A DNA stretch of 64,000 nt, from the NCBI GenBank assembly GCA_020186115.1, contig WSYJ01000149.1:1364001-1428000 (forward strand), given 5' to 3'. Source of the stretch: Histomonas meleagridis. Lineage: Eukaryota > Parabasalia > Tritrichomonadida > Dientamoebidae. The notes under the pieces were generated by a model, which ran no database searches, was not told the origin of the DNA, and saw only the letters and a program-made list of their open reading frames with translations. Of the stretch, positions 10,954 through 21,710 are shown piece after piece; position 1 is the first letter of the stretch, and each line of letters begins with the position of its first letter. Position numbers and translations under genes: made by a program.

Positions 10954-11114
10954 CTTAGATCTAAGTGTATCATTTGCTGAGATGGGTAGATATTATTATA
11001 GATCTTTGCCACCAGATTTTCGCCATTGGAAACATTAATAACGGTTATGGACGTTAATTACAAAAGACGATAATATCGCACTCAACTTTTATACTCTCGT
11101 AAAAAAAGTGACAG

Positions 11115-11498
11115 ATGAGAATCAAATACTTTGAAGCGCATCTACGAGAAATTGAACAAGGAGCAAATGCAATAAGGATGCTTACCGAACTTGAATCAAA
11201 AAAACTAAGTGATTTATTTTTAACTTTTGTCGTCGATATAGCAAATAGAAAAGAAGACCATATTTATCCTGTTTCATCAAACATTGAAACAGTCACACAG
11301 AACGAATCAACTAAAATTGCAATTGAAATTCCAAATTTTTCATTTGATCCATCTTTAACATATGATGAATTAACAAATATTGGAGCTTTTGAATTATCAG
11401 GGAAAGATGATGATGGAATTCCTTTCTCTTTATCTATTCCTGTTTTCTGTTCAGATGAATTTCATATTGAAATTTTATCACCAATTGCAAATCATTGA
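11115..11498 (+). CDS. Hypothetical protein, 127 aa
   Basis: A single intact ORF with convincing codon use and a mixed, globular composition. The first 60 residues look helical (HLREIEQGANAIRMLTELES), and the rest is rich in short beta-type stretches (IAIEIPNFSFD, IPFSLSIPVF). The start ATG follows CTCGTAAAAAAAGTGACAG directly, and AAAAGTGAC also precedes the HMG-box-like gene at 50111. No signal peptide or membrane segment is visible. I do not recognise a family. Confidence 0.65.
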   Translation: MRIKYFEAHLREIEQGANAIRMLTELESKKLSDLFLTFVVDIANRKEDHIYPVSSNIETVTQNESTKIAIEIPNFSFDPSLTYDELTNIGAFELSGKDDDGIPFSLSIPVFCSDEFHIEILSPIANH

Positions 11499-12196
11499 GA
11501 TTTCAATAAAAATATTTATATTGTTTTATACTTTATCACAGTAAATAATGGTTAACCTATTATTTTTTAATCATCCTAAAAGCAAAAAATGATTAATTAA
11601 GTTATCATTATTTCTATAGAAACAATGAGTCGTATAATTCCAACACTTTTATGCGGTAGAAAATGATAAATATCTAAAAAGTAACGAATTCAGAATTTGG
11701 TATATGTTATTTTAAAAGACAAAGAAAAACATGTTTTCCATGATATCTTCTTGAAATCTTTAGGCGCTGAAATTTTGTAGAATAAATTAGAATGTAATAA
11801 TAGCAAGGTGATAGTGGTTATAAATAAAAAGGAAATAATTCATTATTTGACGAATTCTCTTACAGATTTAAATTGTTCAATTTTTTGAGGGGCAAATTTT
11901 CTAATTCAAAATAGAAAATAATATTCAATATTTATTAATCAAGTGTTCGAGAACGAAAAATATTATAAAAAGGATCGTTGATTGACTCTGTCCTCACTCA
12001 ACATACTCCATTAACGACCAAAGCTTTCCTTGACTGTTCGATTTTTCATTTTCGTTTAGTTTTAAGAATCTCTACACATAAAAAAAATTATGAAATAAAT
12101 AAATCATTTGATTGTTTTAATTTTTGTTATGACTTTTACTTATTTAATTTTTTATCTAAACCAATTCATTTGTGGTCTTTCATTATGATTTGAACT
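11499..12196. other. Intergenic, no gene recognised
   Basis: AT-rich DNA between the convergent 127-aa gene and the end of ankyrin array B. A plus-strand open stretch at 11978-12193 is Phe/Ser/Leu-rich and lacks any recognisable motif. Confidence 0.5.
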
Positions 12197-15100
12197 TTAT
12201 TCGTCAAATATTATTCCTTCTTGTTGTTTAAGTAAATTAATTATTTCAGGATTTCTTGTCAACATAATTGCAATTTCATATTATAAAAATTAACACCAAA
12301 TTAATCGAACGAATATCGTAACATTAAAACAAAAGTCAAAAGGGATAAACAATTATTATCGATATTCAAACAGATATCTTTTTGCTTTATAAGTAATTTT
12401 ACTATTTCGATATTATTATATTGACAAGCGAACATTAAAGGTGTCCAAAATAATAAAAATAAATTCCAATAAATTTATAAAAACTGAAAATATTTCTAAT
12501 AAATTTCATTTTGCGCATTAACATTTGCACCTTTTTCAAGAAGTATTTTAACAACTTCTGTTTGCGCTTGACTTAAATCACCATAAAATGAGTCACGATT
12601 CAACGCCGCGTTCTTAGCAGCAATTTTGGCCATTTTAATTAATTGTTTCTCAAATAAAATAAACAAATACTCAATAATGAAACCAAACCAAAAGCATTAT
12701 AAATAAATTCCAAATATATTATATTAATATGATTCGTATTTAGATCAACTCCTTGACTTTTCATGATCTTATGGATGAAATTAGGTCCCATTTCAGTAAC
12801 TTTTTTACATATTAACATTAATGCTGTATAAAATACATTAAATAAATTCCAAATAACATTTTGAAATTTGAAATGATTTGAATTTATTTTGTTTGCTGCA
12901 TTTACATCAATATCTTCTTTCGTTAAAAGTAATTTTACTATTTCAATGTTTTGATTTTCACATCCATATATTAAAGCTGTATAAAATAATTTCAGTAAAC
13001 TTGATATTTTCATATTAAATGTCAAATCATTATAGTAAATACGTAATAAATTTAAGAAATATTACATATATTAACATCAATATTATCTTGTTCAAGTAAT
13101 AATTTAACGATATTAACAAAATCTTTTTGTGATGCATAAATTAACGGAGTATTAAATTTTTATTATAAATACCAAAACATTTAAAAAAACTAAAAATTTA
13201 ATAAAATTAACACAAAATTATATTAACAAATATTTTGGACATTACAATCTACATTTTGATGCTCGAGTATTAATTTCATAACTACCATTTTGTGCAGCAA
13301 CAATTAAAACTGTTTCAATTAATATATGAAAACTCCGAATATTATGATTAAATACTTTATAAATTAAATAAATATCAAAAATTTTGGGTTTACATTTCGA
13401 ATATTAACATCAATATCTTTTTGTTCAAGAAGTATTTTAGCTACATCAAAACTATTCTTAGCCGAAGCTTCCATTAAAGCAGTCCAAAACAAATTAAATA
13501 AATCCCAAATTTCAAGTTTATACATAAAAAGATTCAAATTAATATCAATATATTATAACAAATACTTCTTGAATTAATATCGATTCCTTCTTTTGATAAA
13601 AGTAATTTTACTATTTCGATGTTATTATTTGTTGATGCTTTCATTAAAGCTGTCCAAAGATTCCCATAAAAACACCAAATTTATTATATTATACATTATA
13701 TTATTCAAATTAACTTCAAATTGTGTATCAAAACGTTTTTCATATTAACATCAATTTTTTCATTATTCAAAAGTAATTTAACAATTTCATTGTTATTATT
13801 CTCAATAGAATACATTAAAGAAGTCCAACATAACAAAAACAATTTTCAAATTATATTATAAAAATTTAAATATGCATATAATATATTATCATAAGAATTA
13901 ACATTTATGTTTTCTTGGTCAAGAAGAAGTTTTAATATGTTAATGTTTTTATTTTTTGTTGCAATTATTAAAGCTGTTTCAAATATATTTAATCAATTCC
14001 AAATAATAAATTTAAACTAAAAATTATCAAGTTAATCATTAAGTTAATATTAAAGTAATATTTTGTGCATTAATATCAATGCTTTTATGCTCAAGAAATA
14101 GTTTAACAACATCAAAACTATTATTTTTTACTGCTATTAAAAGAGGAGTTGCAAATAAAATGAACAAATTCCAAAAATTTTACTTAAACGTCAAATAAAA
14201 TTTATAATTTTTTCTTATATTCATATCAATGTTCTTATTTTCTAAAAGCATTTTAATAATTTCATTTTGATTATTCATACAAGCAAACAATAAAGCCGAA
14301 TAAAATTATTTTAATAAACTCCATATAATTAATAAAAACATTAAATCATTCGAAGTTACAACTTTAGCATTAATATCAATTTCTTCTTTTTCAAGGAATA
14401 ATTTAACAATTTCTTTATGACCTTCAATAATTGCTATCATTAAAGCAGTATAAAAACATTGAAATAAACACCAAATTATAATATCAAATTTTATGTTAAT
14501 ATTAAAAATATTTTTAGCATTAATATCAATATCTTTTTGTTGAAGAAGTAATTTTACTACTTCAATGTTATTCTTCATAACAGCAAACATTAATGGTGTG
14601 AAAAATATTTTGAATAAATACCAAAAAACTTGTTAAAACAGAAAATTATTAAAATTAATATAAAATAAATCAAATAAAGATCTCTCTTATTAACATCATC
14701 TCCTTTTTCAAGAAGTAATTTAACAATTTCGACATAACCATTTTGATTTGAATTTGGAACTAATAATTTAATAAATTTAAATGAATTTTTTTATCAGATG
14801 TTTTATAAATTTTATCTTCAATGAAACCAGTATTAATTGGTGTACCTTTAGCACATGCATAAATAAGTGCTGTAAAAAGAAAACTTAATAAATTCCAAAA
14901 ATTATATTTGGTCACAAAAACATTAAAAGAAACTAAAAATATTATAATACAACATCAACTGTTTTAATATCAATTTCTTTCTCAAGAAATGATTTTATTA
15001 TATTAATATTACCACGAGTGCATGCAATAAGGAACGCTGTTAGGAATAATTAAAATATGTTCCAAATATTAATTTGATATATCAAATATATAAAATTTAC

Positions 15101-16066
15101 ACAAATAAAAATAAATAAACGTTTTTTATATGTACATTAATTCCTTCTTGTTCAAGAAGTAATTTAACTATTTCTGTACAACCATTAAAAGATGCATTCA
15201 TAAGTGCTGTTTCAAATAATTTAAATAATTTCCAAATATTATTTTGAAATACTAAATTATTAATATAAATTTTAAACAAAACAAATAAATATCTTTAGCA
15301 TTGGTATCAATTCCTTCTTGTTCAAGAAGTAATTTAACTATTTCTGTATGACCATTTGAAGATGCTAATGTAAGTGCTGTATCAAATAATTTAAATAATT
15401 TCCAAACATTATTTTGAAATAGAAAATTATTAAAATAAATATTAAATAAAACAAATAAATATCTTTAGCATTAATATCAATTCCTTCTTGTTCAAGAAGT
15501 AATGAAACTATTTCTGTATGACCTTTCCAAGATGCCCAAATAAGTGCCGAAAAAATAATTTAAATAATTTCCAAATATTATTTTGAAATAGAAAATTATT
15601 AAAATAAATATAAAATAAAACAAATAAATATCTTTAGCATTAATATCAATTCCTTTTTGTTCAAGAAGTAATTTAACGATTTCTATATGACCGTAATTAG
15701 ATGCAAAAATAAGTGCTGTTTGAAATAATTAAAATAATTTTCGAATATTATTTTGAAATATTAAATTATTAAAATAAATATCAAATAAAACAAATAAATA
15801 TCTTTAGCATTAATATCAATTCCTTCTTGTTCAAGAAGTAATTTAACGATTTCTATATGACCGTAATTAGATGCAAAAATAAGTGCTGTATAAAATAATT
15901 TAAATAATTTCCAAATATTATTTTGAAATATCAAATTATTAAAATAAATTTTAAATAAAATAAATAAATATCTTTAGCATTAATATCAATTCCTTCTTGT
16001 TCAAGAAGTAATTTAACTATTTCTGTATGACCTTTTTGAGATGCTCTCATAAGTGCTGTCCAAAAT
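12197..16066 (-). repeat. Spacer-interrupted ankyrin module array of gene B (about 22 modules)
   Basis: Downstream of the gene B reading frame lie about 22 ankyrin modules spaced roughly 150-170 bp apart. The first six or seven (about 15.1-16.07 kb) are almost identical in both module (TAL..AS..GHTEIVKLLLE ... GIDINAK) and spacer. Those further 3' are progressively diverged (for example TPLMFACQYNNIEIVKLL near 12.4 kb). The last module (IAIMLTRNPEIINLLKQQEG) ends in a TAA at 12197-12199. Most spacers carry frame changes or stops; a few are in frame (near 14.5 and 12.85 kb). One module near 15545 has a 1-bp deletion at its start. Confidence 0.8.
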
Positions 16067-16100
16067 AATTTAAATAATTTCCAAATATTATTTTGAAATA

Positions 16101-17477
16101 TCAAATTATTAAAATAAATATTAAATAAAACAAACAAATATCTTTAACATTAATATCAATTCCTTTTTGTTCTAAAGCAAATTGAACACTTTCTATATTA
16201 CCCGATTGTGAAAAATTGACTAAAAGATTTTTTGGAAATTGATGATTTCGTAGTAAATATTTAACTAATAATAAGTTTCCTTCTTTTGATGAATTTTTTA
16301 TAATAGAATCATCCATATGTATTCCTTCTTCTTCATTGAAAAATGAAAAAATTTCATAGTTTCCACTACTTATACAAGTTTCGCATAATATTTTCAGCTT
16401 TTCTGCTCTTATCTCATCAGGAGACTTCATATTCTTTTGTATATTCATTGGTTGATTCATAAAATTACCAAATAACCCAAAAACAGGCAACTTATTTCCA
16501 AACATTGAAAATTGATTTGTTGGAACTTGTTTCGGTTCTTCTTGATCAAGTTTTTCGATTTTATTATTATAAATATATTTAAAGATATCATTTTTGTGGA
16601 ATTTTATTGCTGTTTCACATGCGCCATCAAATGAACAATTGTTTTGTTCGCACATTTTAATTATTTCAATGTTTCCACTTGCAACGGCATATTTCCCGAC
16701 GTTTGTAGTTTTAGCTCCATTCAAAAGCAAATATTTGAAGCATTTTATTGATCCAAAAAATGCTGCATAATCAATTAATGAAACATTTATTTGATTAATG
16801 AATGAACATCTTTCATAAAGTGATGGATCAATTGTTTGGTTAAAATCAAAATTTGGATGTGATGATATTTCTTGAAGTTTTTCTATTTCGTCATTTCGAA
16901 TTATCTTTGTAATTTCATTCGGATTATGTCCTTCTTCAATTAATTTCTTATGAAGTTCCCAATCATTTGCTTTAAGTTTTTCAATATTTGCATCGAATAT
17001 TTTTTCGATCTTCGTAAGCGTAGGATCTCTGTTGAATACAGTTGATTTTATTTTGTTACGATGTATAAAATAAGATGAGCATATGGATTTAGATTTATTT
17101 TCGTCAATTATCCCTTTGCTAATCATTTTCTCAACTAAATAAAGTTGTTCTTGTGTATAAGGAGACTTGTAAATTAAATAGTTAGAAAATATTTTTAAGA
17201 TTTTAGCTTTATCATTATCTTTGTTTATTTGCTCTTCTTTTGATTGGAGTGATTCTAAATATTTGAAATATATGTCACTAACACATTTGGTTGAAACAAA
17301 TGAAGAATAAACTAATATAGATATGGCAACATTATATGAATAGATAAAATCGGGTTCAATAAGTTTCATTGTTTCTTCAACTGAAGCATTAAGATTTTCT
17401 TCATTTAATTTAAATATGATTTGAGTGATTGCAATTAGCTTTTGCATCTCAGTGGATTGATTGTTAGCTCCTTCCAT
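16101..17477 (-). CDS. DUF3447/ankyrin-repeat protein gene B, N-terminal reading frame
   Basis: This open frame encodes about 458 residues: an all-helical N-terminal region (about residues 1-130), a linker with NDWELHKKLIEEGHNPNE, the DUF3447-like block (ERCSFIN, LIDYAAFFGSIKCFKYLL, KYAVASGNIEIIKMCEQNN), a Gln/Pro/Phe-rich insert (VPTNQFSMFGNKLPVFG), and ankyrin units up to GIDINVKDI, where the first spacer begins and a stop follows. The start is the ATG at 17477; two upstream codons are TTG and TTC. It is the best-preserved member of the family here. If spacers are removed from the transcript, the protein continues through about 22 more ankyrin repeats to 12197. Such proteins are abundant in trichomonads; their partners are not known. 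Confidence 0.85.
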   Translation of the reverse strand: MEGANNQSTEMQKLIAITQIIFKLNEENLNASVEETMKLIEPDFIYSYNVAISILVYSSFVSTKCVSDIYFKYLESLQSKEEQINKDNDKAKILKIFSNYLIYKSPYTQEQLYLVEKMISKGIIDENKSKSICSSYFIHRNKIKSTVFNRDPTLTKIEKIFDANIEKLKANDWELHKKLIEEGHNPNEITKIIRNDEIEKLQEISSHPNFDFNQTIDPSLYERCSFINQINVSLIDYAAFFGSIKCFKYLLLNGAKTTNVGKYAVASGNIEIIKMCEQNNCSFDGACETAIKFHKNDIFKYIYNNKIEKLDQEEPKQVPTNQFSMFGNKLPVFGLFGNFMNQPMNIQKNMKSPDEIRAEKLKILCETCISSGNYEIFSFFNEEEGIHMDDSIIKNSSKEGNLLLVKYLLRNHQFPKNLLVNFSQSGNIESVQFALEQKGIDINVKDICLFYLIFILII

Positions 17478-18048
17478 GAACAAAAAGTAAAACTAACCGA
17501 CCAAGGCACCACTTTTCTATAGAAATATTCTGTTGCTTTTGTATGGAGAACTCCTTTGTGTTGTGCTATCGTTTCTAAAACAGTTCATTTGTTGATTCAC
17601 ACCTTGCATTGAAATATTTCAAAAATATTGTTTAAACAAACGAATTCATACAAAAAAGCATAAAAACCGTTATTTTCAGAGCATCGTTTACTATCATTGG
17701 AATTCCAATGATTCATTCAATTCTATTGCAATTTGCAACATGATAAAAATCAAAATAGTGAAACACCATAGATCAAGATTGCATGTGAGTCAATATAACA
17801 ACGGATTTCAAACTTCAAAATTCAATTTCTTCAGTATAAAATAGTTTAAGAATTGATAGGAAATATAATAAATTTTTTTAATCATGTTACTGCAATATAA
17901 TCGCAAGCTAAAAGATAGATAATTTTAATTTGTAATTTTGTTTATTGAACTTCATCACCAAAGAACTAAGAAGTAAATACTATGCTTCTACATTAATATA
18001 TTGATGAAAAAAGAAAAATTTAAAAAAAATTACTTTGTTTTATATGTT
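17478..18048. other. Intergenic, no gene recognised
   Basis: AT-rich DNA between gene B (5' end) and the 3' end of the BspA-like fragment. No ORF or repeat of note was seen. Confidence 0.5.
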
Positions 18049-18868
18049 TCACTTTTTATTGGTTGTGTATTCTTCTTTGAAGTCATTTGCAAATGGATCT
18101 TCTTCAATGTTTTCGAGTGATGTTGTTCCGATGTATTTATTTATTTCTGTTTCATTTTGTTCGCTATTTTCTGAACTTTGTTCAACATTTTGTTTCTTTT
18201 TTCGCACTAAGATGATAACAAGAACAACAAAACAACTACAATTATTGCAATCACAACTCCAACACTAATGTAAATATTTGTTTTATTATTATTTATATCA
18301 TTATCATCAGTAAAAAGTGTAAAAAAATTCGAATAAAATTGGAAATATGTTGAATAAATTATTACATTATATTCATAATAAATAATATTTGTATAAATGC
18401 ACGTAAATGTCGAGGCAATCGAAGAAAGAAGAAGTGTATTTATATTTGTAATTGTGAAAAAAGAAAATGTTTGTGTATATGAAAAAGTTAAAACAATTGA
18501 AGAAGTACAACTCAAAAAAGTTTCTGCATATTCATGTATATTACTTTGTGTGAAGAAAGTATTTGATTTCGTATATGTATTACTTTGCATAAATGTGTGT
18601 GATTTAGTAAATAAATTTGGGTTGGTAAATGTGATACTTTGTGTGAATGTAAGCGTTGAGATTGGATTACATCCTTTTGATATGGCATCTTTAACTACTT
18701 GTAATGTATCAAATGTTTCATTGCCTGTGTAAGTTGGTATCACCATAACTGTATTTATTGAAAAATACATTGTTGCCAAGAGTTGGCTCTGTTTTGCCAT
18801 AAAAATAAATACATTTCATACTAGCGCATGATGAAAATGTATTTGAGGAATACATTGTTATCATAATT
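18049..18868 (-). pseudogene. 3' remnant of a BspA-like surface protein gene
   Basis: Reading the minus strand, the segment starts with the tail of a leucine-rich region (SMKCIYFYGKTEPTLG), which matches SLNCIYFYGETSPTFG in the BspA-like gene at 33.9-36.2 kb. After a frameshift comes a Thr/Ser/Phe-rich stalk (TLTFTQSITFTNPN), a long Tyr/Phe/Ser/Thr-rich stretch and a transmembrane segment (SVGVVIAIIVVV). The conserved cytoplasmic tail (RKKKQNVEQSSE ... ENIEEDPFANDF, stop at 18049) is in the -1 frame relative to the membrane segment. The leucine-rich ectodomain and signal peptide are missing. The longest single open frame is 18207-18800. It is a truncated copy. Confidence 0.7.
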
Positions 18869-19222
18869 ACATATATCATCAAAAGAAGTCGAATTTTTAT
18901 AACCTATTATACAAACAAACGGATAATCCTAAGAATAAATGAAAATATTATATTATATACATAAATGTCATTTTAATCTTAAACATCATTTGTTATTATT
19001 ATGTAAAGACGTTTGTTAAATGCATTACAATAATGGCAAAATGTTATCTTTATACATTTATAAACTGCGACAACATATATGTGAATTCAAGTTTAATAAT
19101 GTGATACAACCAAATGAAATAAATTATGTAATTCATTTATTTACACAATTCTTCATCAAGAACATCGCTGTTTCTAAAAATGAAAATTTATTATTTTATT
19201 AAACACAAAAGAGTAAAACGTT
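18869..19222. other. Intergenic, no gene recognised
   Basis: AT-rich DNA. An open stretch at 19020-19202 has no recognisable feature. Confidence 0.45.
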
Positions 19223-21460
19223 TTAATTTTGGCTTTCCATCAGATGAAGGTTAATTCTCGACATTGCACTTCTCAGCTGCAGACCTTTCGAAGGGTTTCC
19301 CAATTCTATCGCGATCAAATTTATAATTTCGTCCGCGTTTCCATTTCCGTTCAACAAGAAATCGAAAGTTTTGTTCCATATTTCATTGTTCCATCTTTTT
19401 GGACAATTTTCGACGTTATTATTTAATTGGATTTTTGTACAAAAGTAATGAAATAACAATGCAACATTAACTCTGTCATTATTCCCATTGTTATTATTAA
19501 TGTTTTCGCAATTACAGAGTATAATTCCTTGTTCGATCCACGAAGGATTATTAATATCAAATTCTTTCGTGAGTTCCAAACTTGTGATTCTATTTAATAA
19601 TGTGTTCATATTAATATTTCCATGTGATAAAAATTTCTCTTCAAGATTTTTGATGATGAAAAGCATTTGCAATAGATAAAAATGCGCAATGAGTTCGTCA
19701 GTTCCACGCGGTCTATTATGACAATATTCGATTACGCGTTGAAATGTGCCATATTTACAATATTTGGTGATGTATAAATTATTTGATATCAGTTTACCAA
19801 CCAAAAAATATTGCGGATTTGTGGGCATAAATGGAATTACTTCATGTGAAACTTGCTTAAGATGGAATGTGCTCGAATTATTTGCGCATAAATATGACGA
19901 ATTGCTAATTTTGGAAATAATATTATACGTTTCGCCGTCAATTATTATGCTATTTCCGACTTCGATTCTGTTATTTGGTGTTGAATTCTTTTTAGGTAAT
20001 GATAAAAATGAATCATCTTCATTTGAAATATCCCTTTTCTTTCTTAAGGTTGATGACGCCGAAGGCGGTGCATCACCAAAATCATATTCAGCGTTTTGAA
20101 ATGAGGATTTAACTGGTTGAGGATTATCATAATTATCAAATTGGGGTTTCTTTTGTAATTTGCTTTTGAGTATGGACATAGGCGGCGGCGCATTGAGGAA
20201 ATCATATTCGTCACTTTGGAATGAGTTTTTAATCGGCTGCGGTTGATCAAAGTCATCGTCAAATGGAATTTTGGTTTTTTGACTTTTCTTAATTTGCGAC
20301 GAGTTATTAAACGAAGTTTTGTTTTTAAGTATTGGCGAAGCTGAAGCAGCGTCAGCAAAGTCATATTCGTTGTTTTGAAATGCGGATTTAATTGGTAGCG
20401 GATTATCAAAGTCATCATCAAATGGAATTTTTTTGGATCTTTTGGGCATCGGCTGCGGTGAGTTATCGAATTTTGTTTTGTTTTTAAGTATTGGTGAAGC
20501 CGGAGCAGCATTTAAGAAATCATATTCATCATTTTGAAGTGCAGATTTAATCGGCTGTGGATTATCGATGTCATTATTAAATGGAATTTTGCTGTTTTTC
20601 TTGGGTATTGGTTGCAGTTGAGGATCATCAAAATCATCATCAAATGGAATTTTGGTTCTTTCCTTATGCACTGGCTTTGGCTGTGGTGAGTTATCGAATT
20701 TTGTTTTGTTTTTAAGTATTGGTGAAGCTGGAGCGGCATTTAAGAAATCATACTCATCATTTTGAACATTATTTTTGCTTTGAAAGGCAGATTTGACTGG
20801 CTTAGAGTCATCAAAACCAAATTTTCTCTGTGAGACATCTCCATTAAAGGGTTGGTTTGGTACGAATAGTGGAGAATCAATTTCATCATTGCCTTGTGGT
20901 GTAAAATCAACTAGTTCAAGAAAATCATATTTTGGAGGAACTGGTTGCCTTGATAAAATTGATTTACAGGATACGCCCGTTGTATTGAATACATAACTTA
21001 CATTGTCTAAAACACCAAGATCAAGAATGGGCTGGCTTGAAAGACGTATTTGCATCCTTTCAATAAATCCACTGTATACTTTTTGAAGAAATTCATTCGG
21101 CTCTACATTTTGTTGTTTTGCTGTTTCAAATATATCAAGTGAAGAAATAAAGTTCTGTTGGTGCTCAAATAGAATTGCAACTGTTGAATACCATAAAGCA
21201 TTTTTATGACCTACACCAATTGAATGACATGATTTTAAAATTTCCAATCCAATCGAATTTTCAAAGCCAGCAACGAATTTAACAAGTGATATTATTAACC
21301 GATTATCATTTCCAAGTTCTGGATTATTTAATAATACATCTTTTAATTGATTTTGTAAAGAAATCCATTCACGCGGAATTCTATTCGATGCTGGTTTGGT
21401 GGAATTTATTTGAGAAATTATTTTGGTAAGGACAGGATTTGAAAATAGCTTTAGATCCAT
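19223..21460 (-). CDS. BUB1/BUBR1(Mad3)-like spindle checkpoint protein with a pseudokinase domain
   Basis: This 745-residue protein has the Mad3/BUB1 architecture. Residues about 25-155 form a helical TPR-like region starting REWISLQNQLKDVL, with the family's usual pattern of LWYSTVAILFEHQQNFISSL. The middle (about 185-480) holds five imperfect repeats built around EYDF, SPILK and IPFDDDFD. The C-terminal 250 residues resemble a degraded kinase: the glycine loop is replaced by SNSSYL, a Lys remains in FHLKQV, the catalytic loop reads LSHGNINMNT (H613, G614, N615, where active BUB1 has HGD), and no DFG is seen. It should act at kinetochores in the mitotic checkpoint as a scaffold. I find no KEN box, which Mad3/BUBR1 proteins normally carry. 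The ATG follows TTACTCAA. Confidence 0.72.
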   Translation of the reverse strand: MDLKLFSNPVLTKIISQINSTKPASNRIPREWISLQNQLKDVLLNNPELGNDNRLIISLVKFVAGFENSIGLEILKSCHSIGVGHKNALWYSTVAILFEHQQNFISSLDIFETAKQQNVEPNEFLQKVYSGFIERMQIRLSSQPILDLGVLDNVSYVFNTTGVSCKSILSRQPVPPKYDFLELVDFTPQGNDEIDSPLFVPNQPFNGDVSQRKFGFDDSKPVKSAFQSKNNVQNDEYDFLNAAPASPILKNKTKFDNSPQPKPVHKERTKIPFDDDFDDPQLQPIPKKNSKIPFNNDIDNPQPIKSALQNDEYDFLNAAPASPILKNKTKFDNSPQPMPKRSKKIPFDDDFDNPLPIKSAFQNNEYDFADAASASPILKNKTSFNNSSQIKKSQKTKIPFDDDFDQPQPIKNSFQSDEYDFLNAPPPMSILKSKLQKKPQFDNYDNPQPVKSSFQNAEYDFGDAPPSASSTLRKKRDISNEDDSFLSLPKKNSTPNNRIEVGNSIIIDGETYNIISKISNSSYLCANNSSTFHLKQVSHEVIPFMPTNPQYFLVGKLISNNLYITKYCKYGTFQRVIEYCHNRPRGTDELIAHFYLLQMLFIIKNLEEKFLSHGNINMNTLLNRITSLELTKEFDINNPSWIEQGIILCNCENINNNNGNNDRVNVALLFHYFCTKIQLNNNVENCPKRWNNEIWNKTFDFLLNGNGNADEIINLIAIELGNPSKGLQLRSAMSRINLHLMESQN

Positions 21461-21710
21461 TTGAGTAACAACTATACGTTTATTATTAGGGGATGACCGT
21501 TTATTTCATTTCACAATGCATAAACAAAATATTCAATAAGCTATCTCAAAACAATGTAAACCTATGAATTATAAAATTCAAGTTCTTCATCATTTGTACA
21601 ACATTCAGTTTGCTTAATGGTGTGGTCGTACTGGTAGAAATGGTGTCGCGTTAATTTTTTGATGTAAAATTTTTAACAAAAAATAAACAAAACAATATTT
21701 AAAAACAATT

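Noticed and set aside
18397-18732. Plus-strand open frame opposite the BspA remnant
   Set aside because: Antisense shadow of the Thr/Ser/Phe-rich stalk region.
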